A stretch of DNA of 44,546 nt from an uncultured Clostridia bacterium (GTDB lineage: Bacteria; Bacillota; Clostridia; Oscillospirales; Acutalibacteraceae), in the NCBI GenBank assembly GCA_937916195.1, contig CALFTO010000047.1, positions 1 through 44,546 on the forward strand, written 5' to 3'. Shown here in pieces: positions 24,633 to 33,438 of this stretch. The notes under the pieces were generated by a model, which searched no databases, was not told the DNA's origin, and saw only the letters and a program-made list of their open reading frames with translations. How positions within the stretch are numbered: the stretch's first letter is position 1; each line of letters starts with the position of its first letter. A program made the translations under genes and the position numbers.

Positions 24633-25490
24633 TTATCTTGGAAGACCTTTCAAAATTGTTTTTGCGACATAGGGTTTATTCATTGTGTAAATGTGAATTC
24701 CCTCTACGCCGTTGTCGATAAGTTCATTTATTTGCTTTATTGCAAAATCAAGACCTGCTTTTTGGAGTTCTTCAGGATTGTCTTTATATTTTTCGAGAAT
24801 TTCTTTCATTTCACAAGGAAGAGAAGTGCCCGAAAGACAAGTAATACGGTCAATCTGCTTAATATTTGTGATGGGCATAATACCTGCGAATACGGGGACG
24901 TCAACACCCTTACTTCTTATTTTATCCATAAAGGAATAAAAAAGCTCGTTATCATAAAAAAGCTGTGTAATCAGAAAATCCACACCGCAGTTGACTTTAT
25001 TTTTAAGATTTTCGATATCTTTATCTAAGCTTTCGCATTCGGGGTGACACTCGGGATAACAAGCACCGCCGATATCAAAATAGCCGTACTCCTTGATTTT
25101 TGAAACAAGCTCATAAGCATATGCGTAATATTCACCCTGTGGCTTCTCAAAGCCTGTGGGAATATCACCACGCATTGCGAGAATATTGTCAATATGATTT
25201 TCTTTAAGAGTATCAAGGATTAGATTTATTGTTTCTTTGGGTGTTGAAGCACAAGTAAGGTGTGCGAGAGCAGTCGTGTCAAGACGGTTCTTTATAAGTG
25301 ATGCGATTTTTGTTGTGTACTGTGAAGTACCGCCACCTGCACCATAAGTAACGCTCATAAAATCAGGGTTAAATGCCGCAAGCTCGCGAACAGAATGTTC
25401 AATACTGTCAAAGGCAGAGTCTGTTTTTGGCGGAAAAACCTCAAATGAAATTAGGCGGTCTTTAACTGTTAATTTTTCTGTTATCCTCAT
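24633..25490 (-). CDS. metF: 5,10-methylenetetrahydrofolate reductase
   Basis: FAD enzyme that makes 5-methyl-THF for methionine synthesis (or in reverse in one-carbon metabolism). It is 285 aa, the bacterial length. Features: FEVFPPKTDSAFDS with the catalytic Glu (about 18), MSVTYGAGGGTSQYTT, ALAHLTCASTPKE, ILAMRGDIPTG, FLITQLFYDNELFYSFMDK and GIMPITNIKQI. It has no partner metV or zinc protein beside it, and no SAM riboswitch in the 230-bp leader region. It heads the operon metF-DUF5685-J-domain-membrane-radC. The ATG at 25490 follows GGTGA. Confidence 0.94.
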   Translation of the reverse strand: MRITEKLTVKDRLISFEVFPPKTDSAFDSIEHSVRELAAFNPDFMSVTYGAGGGTSQYTTKIASLIKNRLDTTALAHLTCASTPKETINLILDTLKENHIDNILAMRGDIPTGFEKPQGEYYAYAYELVSKIKEYGYFDIGGACYPECHPECESLDKDIENLKNKVNCGVDFLITQLFYDNELFYSFMDKIRSKGVDVPVFAGIMPITNIKQIDRITCLSGTSLPCEMKEILEKYKDNPEELQKAGLDFAIKQINELIDNGVEGIHIYTMNKPYVAKTILKGLPR

Positions 25491-25507
25491 ACTCTATCAC
25501 CGATAAA

Positions 25508-25536
25508 ATAATATCATAGAATTTGGAAATAAGCAA
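25508..25536 (-). promoter_or_regulatory. Predicted promoter of the metF operon
   Basis: Minus strand -35 TTGCTT (25531-25536), 17-bp spacer, -10 TATTAT (25508-25513), about 20 nt before the metF start. The leader is therefore very short, which leaves no space for a riboswitch. Confidence 0.55.
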
Positions 25537-25596
25537 TAAAATCATTTTATTTTAACAGTTAATTTACAAATGCTATCAAATTAATTTGTCAATAAA

Positions 25597-25625
25597 AATG
25601 AAAAAGGACGATGTGGGCATCGTCC
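25597..25625 (-). terminator. Terminator of the stnABC-like operon
   Basis: Minus strand GGACGATG (25625-25618), 4-nt loop, CATCGTCC (25613-25606), then TTTTTCATTTTTATT. It lies about 100 nt after the last gene because a repeat (25651-25700) is between. Confidence 0.8.
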
Positions 25626-25650
25626 CTTTATAATGAAATCAGTAGAGGTT

Positions 25651-25700
25651 TGAATCCCTCCACCGCCTACGGCGGTCCCCCTCCCTTTAACAAGGGAGGC
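25651..25700. repeat. Double-hairpin intergenic repeat, class 2 (copy A)
   Basis: Two adjacent hairpins: ACCGCC-TAC-GGCGGT (25662-25676) and CCTCCCTT-TAAC-AAGGGAGG (25680-25699), with a TCCCTC arm before them that could pair instead with GGGAGG. The layout matches copy B at 33756-33810. I recall similar GC-rich repeats as common between genes of Oscillospirales, but have not checked. It is inserted between a stop codon and its terminator. Confidence 0.65.
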
Positions 25701-25720
25701 TTTATCGTCCTACACTATTT

Positions 25721-28414
25721 TTAATTAAAAAGTTTACTTGCGTTTATTATTTCTTCATTTGTTACCTTGCCGGTTGGTATCGCATTGATTGCTTTTTCTG
25801 TTTCGGCAGCAATATCAACAAGGGGTGTTTTGAGTTTGCTGTTGATGAAATCCGCAAAGTTTTCTGTTTCAAATATTGCTTTTGAAAGTCTCTTATTACC
25901 GTATTTATCGAAGAATGTTCCGTTTTCGCAATATGGTGAAAGCTCAACTGATACTTTGTCTTTATCTGTATCAATAGCAGTATTCACAAGCAGTACAGAT
26001 TTAACATCTTCTGCAAGATTTTCGTAAATTTTTATTCCCAACTTTGATATTGCATAGTAATTTGCATCAGTTTCTTTTGCAGTTGTGAAGATTTCGGCAT
26101 TGTTTTCTTCTGCATACTTTTTGAGCATAAATGCAATTTCTGTTGAAACTCTGCCACCAACAACTACTGCAAAATTCTTATTTGGAAGAGTTGAAATATC
26201 GCCGTAAACACTTTCGGTGTTATCGTTAAGAACGCCGAAACGACCGCCCTTGCAGAGAATTCCGTTTACGTTTGGCAATGCACGCGTTACTGTTGAGCCG
26301 ATATAACGATAATCAACTGAACAAAGATTTGAACAATTTGTGCAAATGCTGATTTGTGATTTTTCTTCAACGGGAACGCTCTTTGTGAAAGAAGTTTTTT
26401 CACGGAGTGCACCTGTGGGACAAAGTGCCACACACTGACCGCAAGCAATACAATCGGTATCTGCAAGATTTTTACTAAGTTCTGGCTCAACAACTGTGTT
26501 AAAACCACGTCCTATAAGACCGATTGCAGATTTACCCATTACCTCTTCACACACACGCACACAAAGACCGCAAAGAATACATTTATCAGTATTGCGGGCT
26601 ATTAAATCATTAGCGTTTTCTTGGTTTCTGTGGTGCTTCTCCCCTGCAAATCTTGAGGGATTTACATCATAATCATTTGCATATGAAATGAGTTTACATT
26701 CAAAATAATCGTGACAACCACATTCAAGGCAACGCATAGCCTCAGCCTTTGCTTGCTCTTCAGAGAAGCCAAAATTCACCTCTTTGAAGTTTGTTTTTCT
26801 GTCGGCAGGGCTCATATGGGGCATTACGGCTCTTGGTGATTTTGTGAATACGGAATAGTCGATTGAGTTGCTGTCACGCTCAACAAAATATGGCTTTTTG
26901 TAGCCTACTGTTTCACCGTTTAAGTAACGGTCAATGACTACTGATGCCTTTTGTGCCTCGCCGATTGCGGCAATGGCAATATCAGCACCCTTGTTTGTTG
27001 CATCACCCACAGCAAAAACACCGTCAATTGATGTTGTGAAACGGCTTTCGTCGGCTGAAATAGTATTTCTGCGTGTTGCTTCAAGGCTTTCAAATCCGTT
27101 GAGATTTGGATATTGACCGATTGCCATAATAACACTATCAAGTTCAATTTCTTCGGTTTCACCCTCAATGGCTACGGGTCTGCGACGACCACTTTCGTCG
27201 GGCTCGCCCAACATCATTTTTTGAAGAATTACACCGTTAAGCTTACCGTTTTCGCCTGTGAATTCTATTGGGTTTGTAAGGTACTTATAAATTACGCCCT
27301 CTTCTTCTGATTCAAGGATTTCTTGCGGGTCAGCGGGCATTTCGTCTTTTGTACGGCGATAGATTACATAGACATTCTCTGCGCCGAGACGTATAGCAGT
27401 TCGGCAAGCGTCCATTGCGGTATTACCGCCACCGCAGACTGCAACATTTTTGCCTAAATCAACCTTGTTACCGAGTGCGACCTCACGAAGTAAGTCAATG
27501 CCACCCCATACGCCGTCTAAATCTTCACCTTGAACTCGCATTTTACTGCTGTTCCAAGCGCCGATAGCCACAAGAGTTGCGTCAAATTCGTTTTGAATTT
27601 GATTAAATGTGATATCTTTGCCAATATTCACATTGTTTTTAAGAGTTACACCCATATCCTCAATAAGCTTAATTTCTTTATCGAGAACTGCTTTGGGAAG
27701 TCGGTATTCTGGGATACCGTAACGTAACATTCCGCCCATTTTTTCCATCTGCTCAAAAATAGTTACACTATGTCCCTTTTGACGAAGGAAATATGCCGCG
27801 GTAAGTCCTGCCGGACCGCCACCGATAATTGCAACCTTTTTATTTGTATCGGGCTCGATTTCGGGTATATATGTATCGCCATTAAGGTCAATATCGCCCA
27901 CAAAACCTTTAAGATATGCAATTGAAACGGGCTCGTCAACGAATTGACGACGACATTGTTTTTCGCAAGGATGAGGGCAAATTCTGCCAATTGATGCGGG
28001 CAACGGGAGTTTTTCTTTGATAAGTTTAACCGCTTCTTTATATTCGCCGTTTGCGATAAGACCGACATATCCTTGGCAATCAGTACCCGCAGGGCAAGCC
28101 TTACTGCAGGGTGCTTTACAATCACCGTCGTGGTCGGACAAGAGCAATTCAAGGGCTACTTTTCTTGACTTTTTAATTCTTTCGGTTTGAGTGTGAACAA
28201 CCATACCCTCTGCGACCTTTGTTGAACAGGCACGCAAAAGCTTGGGATTACCCTCAACCTCAACTGTACAAAGTCCGCAAGCGCCATACAATTCTACTCT
28301 GCCGTCATAACAGAGATTGGGAATTTTAATACCGTTCTGTGAAGCAACATTGAGTATTGTAGCGCCTTCTTCTGCGATTATTTTTTTACCGTCGATTGTT
28401 AATGTAATACTCAA
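25721..28414 (-). CDS. StnC-like/NuoG-GltD fusion: Fe-S flavoprotein subunit of an NAD(P) electron-transfer complex
   Basis: An 897-aa modular protein. A [2Fe-2S] domain (Cys 35, 46, 49, 63) is followed by a NuoG-like His-Cys segment (LLLSDHDGDC, about 91-99) and a GltD/NfnB-type Cys patch (C99, C103, C107, C113). A two-dinucleotide flavoprotein follows, with GGGPAGLTAAYF near 198 and CGGGNTAMDACR near 335. Then comes a pair of [4Fe-4S] motifs, CILCGLCVRVC and CIACGQCVALC (about 600-655). The C-terminal part has CTNCSNLC and ILCKGG, like the Fe4S4 entry of NuoG/FdhF proteins, without their catalytic domain. This order with NuoE/NuoF-like partners matches the Sporomusa-type transhydrogenase Stn. 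The start is TTG 28414, GGAGG 8 nt upstream, directly after the stnB stop. Confidence 0.8.
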   Translation of the reverse strand: MSITLTIDGKKIIAEEGATILNVASQNGIKIPNLCYDGRVELYGACGLCTVEVEGNPKLLRACSTKVAEGMVVHTQTERIKKSRKVALELLLSDHDGDCKAPCSKACPAGTDCQGYVGLIANGEYKEAVKLIKEKLPLPASIGRICPHPCEKQCRRQFVDEPVSIAYLKGFVGDIDLNGDTYIPEIEPDTNKKVAIIGGGPAGLTAAYFLRQKGHSVTIFEQMEKMGGMLRYGIPEYRLPKAVLDKEIKLIEDMGVTLKNNVNIGKDITFNQIQNEFDATLVAIGAWNSSKMRVQGEDLDGVWGGIDLLREVALGNKVDLGKNVAVCGGGNTAMDACRTAIRLGAENVYVIYRRTKDEMPADPQEILESEEEGVIYKYLTNPIEFTGENGKLNGVILQKMMLGEPDESGRRRPVAIEGETEEIELDSVIMAIGQYPNLNGFESLEATRRNTISADESRFTTSIDGVFAVGDATNKGADIAIAAIGEAQKASVVIDRYLNGETVGYKKPYFVERDSNSIDYSVFTKSPRAVMPHMSPADRKTNFKEVNFGFSEEQAKAEAMRCLECGCHDYFECKLISYANDYDVNPSRFAGEKHHRNQENANDLIARNTDKCILCGLCVRVCEEVMGKSAIGLIGRGFNTVVEPELSKNLADTDCIACGQCVALCPTGALREKTSFTKSVPVEEKSQISICTNCSNLCSVDYRYIGSTVTRALPNVNGILCKGGRFGVLNDNTESVYGDISTLPNKNFAVVVGGRVSTEIAFMLKKYAEENNAEIFTTAKETDANYYAISKLGIKIYENLAEDVKSVLLVNTAIDTDKDKVSVELSPYCENGTFFDKYGNKRLSKAIFETENFADFINSKLKTPLVDIAAETEKAINAIPTGKVTNEEIINASKLFN

Positions 28415-30160
28415 TTATTTCACCTCCACAGCGTTGAAACGGCAGACTTTTACACAGTTACCGCACTTAATACATTTATCACTATCAATAAAATGAGAAT
28501 TTCTTATTGTTCCGCTGATTGCGTCAACGGGGCATTTTTTAGCACACAAAGTACAGCCACGGCACAAATCTGCATTGATTTCGTAGCGAAGAAGATTTGT
28601 GCACTCGTGAGCCACACATTTTTTCTCTTTAATATGCTCTATATATTCATTTTTGAAATATTTAAGAGTTGTAAGAACGGGATTTGGCGCAGTCTGACCA
28701 AGGCCACACAATGCACCGTCTTTGATTGCGAGACAAAGCTCTTCGAGAAGTTCAATATCCTCTTCTTTGCCGTTCCCCTCGGTAATTCTTGTGAGAATTT
28801 CAAGCATTCGCTTTGTACCAAGTCGGCAATGAACGCATTTTCCGCAGGATTCTTTAGCGGTGAAATCGAGGAAGAAACGAGCCATTTCTACCATACAAGT
28901 GCTGTCATCCATAACAACCATACCGCCTGAGCCCATAATTGCGCCCGTAGCCGAAAGTGCTTTATAGTCGATTACGGTGTCCAAAAGTTCTGCGGGAATA
29001 CAACCACCCGACGGACCGCCCATCTGTACGGCTTTGAATTCTTTATCGTTTTTAATTCCGCCACCGATGTCAAAAATTACATCTCGAAGCGTTTTACCCA
29101 TTGGGATTTCAACAAGTCCGCCACGCTTGATTTTACCTGTAAGCGCAAAAACCTTTGTGCCCTTGCTGTTTTCTGTTCCCATTGCTGAGAAAGCGTTACC
29201 GCCGTTGAGAATTATCCAAGAAACATTTGCAAAGGTTTCAACATTATTGATATTTGAGGGCTTATGCCAATAGCCTGACTGTGCGGGGAATGGGGGCTTA
29301 AGACGAGGCATACCGCGTGAGCCTTCAAGCGACTCAATAAGTGCAGTTTCTTCACCGCATACGAACGCACCTGCACCTGCTTTAATTCTGAAATCGCAAG
29401 AGAATTCTGTGCCCATAATATTTTGACCGATATAGCCTTTTTCTTTGGCTTGGTCGATAGCATTTTGAAGTCTTCGTATTGCAAGAGGATATTCTGCGCG
29501 AACATACACAATTGCTTCACTTGCACCTATTGCGTAAGCGCCGATGAGCATACCTTCAATAAGATTGTGAGGGTCACCCTCGATAACTGCTCTATCCATA
29601 AATGCACCGGGGTCACCCTCGTCTGCATTGCAAATTAAATATTTTTCTTCGCCTTGCGACTGACGAGCCGCATTCCACTTAAACCAAGTGGGGAAGCCCG
29701 CGCCACCGCGACCTGCAAGTCCTGAAAGTTTGATTTCTTCAATTACCTCTTCGGGTGACATTGAAGTGAGCACTTTATTAAGAGCTTTATATCCGTCGTC
29801 AGCCGTATAATCTTCAATGATTTCGGGGTTGATTACACCGCAATGGCGAAGTGCAATTCTTGTTTGTTTATCAAGAAAAGATTTATCGTCGTCAGAAATT
29901 TCATATTCTTTGACTGTTTTCAAAGCATTGTTATTAACTGCGTTTGCGATTTTTTCTGCTGTTTCGCCATTGACCTTCACAAATCTGTGAAGTCCGTCTT
30001 CGGCATAAACATCAACGATTGGCTCGAGATAGCACATACCTATACAGCCTGTTACAGTGAGTTGATTTTTTGACAAATCAAGGGTGGAATTTAAAACATC
30101 ATACGCTTTCATAGCCCCTGCGGCGATACCGCAGCTGCCTTGTCCTACTGCTATTTTCAT
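28415..30160 (-). CDS. StnB/HydB/NuoF-like flavoprotein subunit (NADH-binding)
   Basis: A 581-aa subunit that binds FMN, NAD(H) and Fe-S. An N-terminal thioredoxin-like [2Fe-2S] domain (about 1-90) has CGIAAGA and CIGMCYLEP. The 51-kDa domain has GRGGAGFPTWFKW, NADEGDPGAFMDRAVIEGDP and GAGAFVCGEETALIESLEG. An SLBB-type region and a [4Fe-4S] motif ESCGKCVHCRLGT follow, and the C-terminus adds two ferredoxin clusters, CRGCTLCAKKCPVDAIS and CIKCGNCVKVCRFNAV. This is the layout of HydB in bifurcating hydrogenases and of StnB. It overlaps the NuoE-like gene by one base (TAATG) and abuts the third gene. No hydrogenase H-cluster gene is nearby. Confidence 0.9.
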   Translation of the reverse strand: MKIAVGQGSCGIAAGAMKAYDVLNSTLDLSKNQLTVTGCIGMCYLEPIVDVYAEDGLHRFVKVNGETAEKIANAVNNNALKTVKEYEISDDDKSFLDKQTRIALRHCGVINPEIIEDYTADDGYKALNKVLTSMSPEEVIEEIKLSGLAGRGGAGFPTWFKWNAARQSQGEEKYLICNADEGDPGAFMDRAVIEGDPHNLIEGMLIGAYAIGASEAIVYVRAEYPLAIRRLQNAIDQAKEKGYIGQNIMGTEFSCDFRIKAGAGAFVCGEETALIESLEGSRGMPRLKPPFPAQSGYWHKPSNINNVETFANVSWIILNGGNAFSAMGTENSKGTKVFALTGKIKRGGLVEIPMGKTLRDVIFDIGGGIKNDKEFKAVQMGGPSGGCIPAELLDTVIDYKALSATGAIMGSGGMVVMDDSTCMVEMARFFLDFTAKESCGKCVHCRLGTKRMLEILTRITEGNGKEEDIELLEELCLAIKDGALCGLGQTAPNPVLTTLKYFKNEYIEHIKEKKCVAHECTNLLRYEINADLCRGCTLCAKKCPVDAISGTIRNSHFIDSDKCIKCGNCVKVCRFNAVEVK

Positions 30161-30651
30161 TACGCTTCCTCCCCTGCTTTTAATTCTTTAAATATGCTAA
30201 TTGCTTTTTCGGGAGTTAATGAGCCATAAGTTTCGTCATTAATCATCATTACCGGTGACAAACTGCAACAACCAAGGCAAGCCACATTTTTAAGTGTGAA
30301 AAGACCGTCAGCGGTGGTTTCGCCGTCTTTAATGCCGAGATACTCATTGATTGTTTTTTCAATCTGCAATGAGCCGTTAACGTGGCAGGCTGTACCCTGA
30401 CAAAGCATTATGAGATATTTGCCAACGGGTTCTAATCTGAACTGTGAATAAAAGGTTGCAACGCCCATAATTTTTGTGACTTTAATTCCTGTACGCTGTG
30501 AGATATGCAAAATCACATCTACAGGCAGATAGCCGTAAATCTCTTGTGCATTTTGTAATATTGTAATAAGACTTCCCTTCACCGTTGCATATTTTTGCAA
30601 ACAAGGCTCAAGAAGTGAGAAATCATTTGTATTTTTACAGTTACAACTCAT
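30160..30651 (-). CDS. StnA/HydC/NuoE-like [2Fe-2S] subunit
   Basis: A 163-aa thioredoxin-like [2Fe-2S] subunit of the 24-kDa NuoE family. Its helical N-terminus has GSLITILQNAQEIYGYLP and IMGVATFYSQF; the cluster Cys are in CQGTACHVNG and ACLGCCSLSPVMMI. An extra N-terminal Cys pair (SCNCKN) is present. The frame extends far upstream, but only ATG 30651 fits, with GGAGG 7 nt upstream and family-like sequence. It leads the operon stnA-like, stnB-like, stnC-like. Together they probably interconvert NADH, NADPH and reduced ferredoxin in the cytoplasm. Confidence 0.92.
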   Translation of the reverse strand: MSCNCKNTNDFSLLEPCLQKYATVKGSLITILQNAQEIYGYLPVDVILHISQRTGIKVTKIMGVATFYSQFRLEPVGKYLIMLCQGTACHVNGSLQIEKTINEYLGIKDGETTADGLFTLKNVACLGCCSLSPVMMINDETYGSLTPEKAISIFKELKAGEEA

Positions 30652-30682
30652 ATGTAAACCTCCGCATAAAAACCTATTATAT

Positions 30683-30711
30683 ATCATAATACAAACTGTG
30701 CATTTTTTCAA
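30683..30711 (-). promoter_or_regulatory. Predicted promoter of the stn-like operon
   Basis: Minus strand -35 TTGAAA (30706-30711), 17-bp spacer, -10 TATGAT (30683-30688), about 32 nt before the first start codon. A second TATAAT lies 5 bp downstream without a matching -35. Confidence 0.5.
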
Positions 30712-30742
30712 ATATAAAATACTGTAAAAATGTAAAAAATTC

Positions 30743-30771
30743 TCGACTTTATGGGTAAAAGAGTATATAAT
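30743..30771 (+). promoter_or_regulatory. Predicted promoter of the PHP phosphoesterase gene
   Basis: -35 TCGACT (30743-30748), 17-bp spacer, perfect -10 TATAAT (30766-30771), 34 nt before the TTG start. It is divergent from the stn promoter, separated by about 30 bp. Confidence 0.5.
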
Positions 30772-30805
30772 GTAAACAATATAAAAAACGAACTGAGGTA
30801 TTGCC

Positions 30806-31489
30806 TTGAAAAAGTATTTATATGAAATGCATTTGCACACTGTTGAAACGAGCAGATGTGCAGAAATAAGTGCAAAAAAAGCCATAGAGTATTACATTGA
30901 AAAAGGATACGACGGTATTGTTGTCACAGACCATTTTAGCCCTTCAACCTTTGAAAAATTTGAAGGTATGGATATGAGCTGGGAAGAAAAAGTAAACTAT
31001 TTTCTCAGAGGATACCATACTGCTAAAAAGGCGGCTGAAGGCAGAATTAATGTTCTGTTAGGTATGGAATTACGTTTTGACAAGCCACGTGAAATGAACG
31101 ATTATCTTGTTTACGGTGTTACAGAAAAATATTTATATAGTCACCCACAATTACTTGATATGAATATACGCGATTTTTCAAAATCAGCCCACAAGCACGG
31201 AATGGTGATTTTTCAGGCACATCCATTCAGAACAGGTATGCGTATTGTAAAACCGAAATACCTTGACGGAATTGAGATTTACAACGGAAATCCACGACAC
31301 AATTCGAGCAATGATATTGCTGAAATGTGGGCGAAAAAATATGATTTGAGAGTTGTTGGCGGTTCTGATTTTCATGAATTTTCAGATTTAGCTCGCGGTG
31401 GAGTGTATTTTGACAAAGAAATTAAAGATAGCAAAGCATTAGTTAAAGAATTGTTAAACGGAGATTATGAAATAAAAAGAACGGAATAA
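30806..31489 (+). CDS. PHP-domain metal-dependent phosphoesterase
   Basis: Polymerase-and-histidinol-phosphatase fold enzyme, 227 aa. Metal ligands are visible in MHLHTVETS (N-terminus), DGIVVTDHFS, IFQAHPFRTG and GGSDFHEFSDL. The size suits a small stand-alone PHP hydrolase such as a nucleotide or phosphoester phosphatase; the substrate is unknown. The start is TTG 30806 with GAGG 7 nt upstream; a later ATG is inside the HLH motif and too late. It is monocistronic, between the divergent stn-like operon and a bidirectional terminator. Confidence 0.85.
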   Translation: MKKYLYEMHLHTVETSRCAEISAKKAIEYYIEKGYDGIVVTDHFSPSTFEKFEGMDMSWEEKVNYFLRGYHTAKKAAEGRINVLLGMELRFDKPREMNDYLVYGVTEKYLYSHPQLLDMNIRDFSKSAHKHGMVIFQAHPFRTGMRIVKPKYLDGIEIYNGNPRHNSSNDIAEMWAKKYDLRVVGGSDFHEFSDLARGGVYFDKEIKDSKALVKELLNGDYEIKRTE

Positions 31490-31493
31490 GAAA

Positions 31494-31526
31494 AAGGTCG
31501 GTTTAAACAACCGACCTTAATTTTAT
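31494..31526. terminator. Bidirectional terminator between convergent genes
   Basis: Stem AAGGTCGGTT (31494-31503), loop of 5 nt, AACCGACCTT (31509-31518), 10 bp perfect, with A-rich sequence on the left and T-rich sequence on the right. It serves the PHP gene and the convergent membrane-protein gene. Confidence 0.8.
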
Positions 31527-32224
31527 TTATGCTTTTTGGACTTTCGAGTGCCATCAGATGTACCAAAATCTAATACACCTTCAAACAAGCCTTCGAAGAG
31601 TTCACCCTCAGTAATTATAAACAATACAACCATTGCTATTACCAAGAAAATACCGAAGCTACCAAAAGAAATGTCTCTTATCACACTGCGGTCATATTCG
31701 CCTACTGTTACAGCATCAGTAACTACATAAAACAAGGTGAAAACCGTATTGAAAAAAGCGAAGCTATAAAATTCATAACCTTTTCTAATCCACAAAACTG
31801 CAAAGGCAATAAGCATTGCAATTGTGCCGATAGTTGCAATTGTGAGGACGAATTTCTTTGCATTAGGGAATAATCTCACCAAAAGATAAGTCACAAGTGA
31901 AACTGTGGCAGGAATAAGCATTGGTAAGAACAGACTTTCTGGAACTACGCTATGATTTTTTTCAAGATAATATGCCGAAGCGGCAAAGCCACTGCCTACA
32001 GTATTGAGAATATAGCTTAACAGGTAAAGAATTTTATGCTTTTTTGCAAAAATATGTGCAGGAACTGCGAGCGCCATAAGCACAGCGCCCACAATAAGAC
32101 CATACCACTCTTTGCAGACCGAATTTGCAAAAATTGTTGAAAAGGCAAAAAGTATATAGGCGATTATTGTGAAGAAAAATACAACAAACGGTTTGCCCTT
32201 ACCTCTTGAGAAATAATCAAGCAT
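31523..32224 (-). CDS. Predicted polytopic membrane protein, unknown function
   Basis: A 233-aa protein with about seven hydrophobic helices and a short acidic then basic C-terminal tail (LFEGVLDFGTSDGTRKSKKHK in part: TSDGTRKSKKHK). I do not recognise a family motif. The frame opens at GTG 32230; ATG 32224 has GAGGTG at the best distance, so I choose it. It has its own strong promoter and a terminator, so it stands alone. The Gly/Glu segment GELFEGLFEGVLDFG after the last helix is probably cytoplasmic. Confidence 0.6.
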   Translation of the reverse strand: MLDYFSRGKGKPFVVFFFTIIAYILFAFSTIFANSVCKEWYGLIVGAVLMALAVPAHIFAKKHKILYLLSYILNTVGSGFAASAYYLEKNHSVVPESLFLPMLIPATVSLVTYLLVRLFPNAKKFVLTIATIGTIAMLIAFAVLWIRKGYEFYSFAFFNTVFTLFYVVTDAVTVGEYDRSVIRDISFGSFGIFLVIAMVVLFIITEGELFEGLFEGVLDFGTSDGTRKSKKHK

Positions 32225-32253
32225 AATCACACCTCTTTTCAGTTTATATGATA

Positions 32254-32282
32254 ATTATAAGATGAAGTTTTTAGAAAATCAA
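32254..32282 (-). promoter_or_regulatory. Strong predicted promoter of the membrane-protein gene
   Basis: Minus strand -35 TTGATT (32277-32282), 17-bp spacer, perfect -10 TATAAT (32254-32259), 30 nt before the start codon. Confidence 0.65.
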
Positions 32283-32332
32283 GATTTATTGTATAAACCA
32301 TTAGGGTTATCGGAGACGCCGCCCCCTTCGAA

Positions 32333-33373
32333 TTATGCTTCAACTTTTTCAAAGTGGTACATATCTTTTGTATTTTCTTCAGTAACGTCAATTACTGTTA
32401 ATGTGCATGAGGGTTTCATATCTTCGGGGTGTGAGGCATTATATCCGCTGACACTACTTAACTGATAATATCTGCCATTATAGAAATGACACATATTATT
32501 GCTGTGCACATGACCGATTGAAATGAGCGAAATATACTCGTTATCGGCGGTCATATCGTCAAAAAGTTTATTTTCGGTAATTGAATCGAGCGGGAAAACA
32601 TATGCTGACGGAAAGCCGTTATATGCCTCACCCTCGTCATAAGCAGTTTTGAACGCGGGTGTATTCATATGAAAGAAAATACTTGTTTTTACTTTTCTCT
32701 CGTCAATTCCGTTAAGCAACCAATTGATTTGGTTTTCTTTTATATAATCATATTTACCGATTGCTTTGATTGTTCTTGCGTGAGTATCCATCATAGCGAG
32801 AGAATGTGCCAATTCACCGTTATACTCGAGGTCAACAAAGAACTGCATATCACCGTCGATATTCTCTTCGTTACCACAAACAAAGTTTTCATACTGCATC
32901 ATAAAGGCTATTAAATCTTCGTTTTCGCCGTCGATTTCACCGTCGTTGTTACCTGGAAGAAATGTCCAAGGAATATCATAACTATCAACAAGGTTAGAAA
33001 AGATTTTTGTTGCACCGTATTTATCATAATCGGTATTAAGGTTAAATCCGTCAACCATATCGCCGTTGACAACAATGAAATCACAGGGAGTTTTGTCGAG
33101 AATTACCTTTAAATCTGCCATCGTTTTGGCGTCATTTTCACAAGTTCCGTTATAAAAATGCGTATCATTTATTTTAAGGACTGTGAATTCACCATCGTCA
33201 CCTACGTCATAAGTGATTTGTTCTTGATTATAAACTTCTTCATAGCTATGGACAAGGTTTTGAGGTTTGCTGAAATTAAAGCGGTATAATATGTAGCCAC
33301 CGAATGAGCCAGCACAGACCAAAACTACTGCCAAAAGAATTGCGATAATTTTGAGTATTTTCTTTTTGTTCAT
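32333..33373 (-). CDS. Membrane-anchored/extracytoplasmic calcineurin-like metallophosphoesterase
   Basis: A 346-aa dinuclear metal phosphoesterase fused to an N-terminal signal anchor (KKKILKIIAILLAVVLVCAG), so it faces outside. Motifs: KINDTHF (D-x-H), VVNGDMVDG (GDxxD), LPGNNDGE (in place of GNHD/E), FFHMNTP and GHVHSNN. The substitution in the third motif (GNND) keeps the Asn metal ligand but lacks the catalytic His, which may alter the reaction. The substrate is unknown. The SD GGAGG is 6 nt from the ATG. It is divergent from an XRE regulator gene and has a strong promoter. No clear terminator follows; 32225-32332 holds the next gene's promoter. Confidence 0.88.
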   Translation of the reverse strand: MNKKKILKIIAILLAVVLVCAGSFGGYILYRFNFSKPQNLVHSYEEVYNQEQITYDVGDDGEFTVLKINDTHFYNGTCENDAKTMADLKVILDKTPCDFIVVNGDMVDGFNLNTDYDKYGATKIFSNLVDSYDIPWTFLPGNNDGEIDGENEDLIAFMMQYENFVCGNEENIDGDMQFFVDLEYNGELAHSLAMMDTHARTIKAIGKYDYIKENQINWLLNGIDERKVKTSIFFHMNTPAFKTAYDEGEAYNGFPSAYVFPLDSITENKLFDDMTADNEYISLISIGHVHSNNMCHFYNGRYYQLSSVSGYNASHPEDMKPSCTLTVIDVTEENTKDMYHFEKVEA

Positions 33374-33438
33374 AATATCCCTCCTGCAATCATTGAATAA
33401 ACTACTATAATTTTAATATCTTTATTCCATACATTTGA

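Noticed and set aside
25491..25720. SAM riboswitch or T-box upstream of metF
   Set aside because: The predicted promoter is only about 20 nt before the start, and the remaining sequence is the terminator and repeat of the neighbouring operon.
25721..28414. Formate dehydrogenase or NADPH-glutamate synthase large subunit
   Set aside because: No molybdopterin catalytic domain or selenocysteine/Cys site and no glutamate synthase large subunit; the Fe-S order fits an electron-transfer fusion.
30652..30885. Long N-terminal extension of the NuoE-like subunit
   Set aside because: Hydrophobic nonsense through the promoter region; ATG 30651 has GGAGG and the family start.
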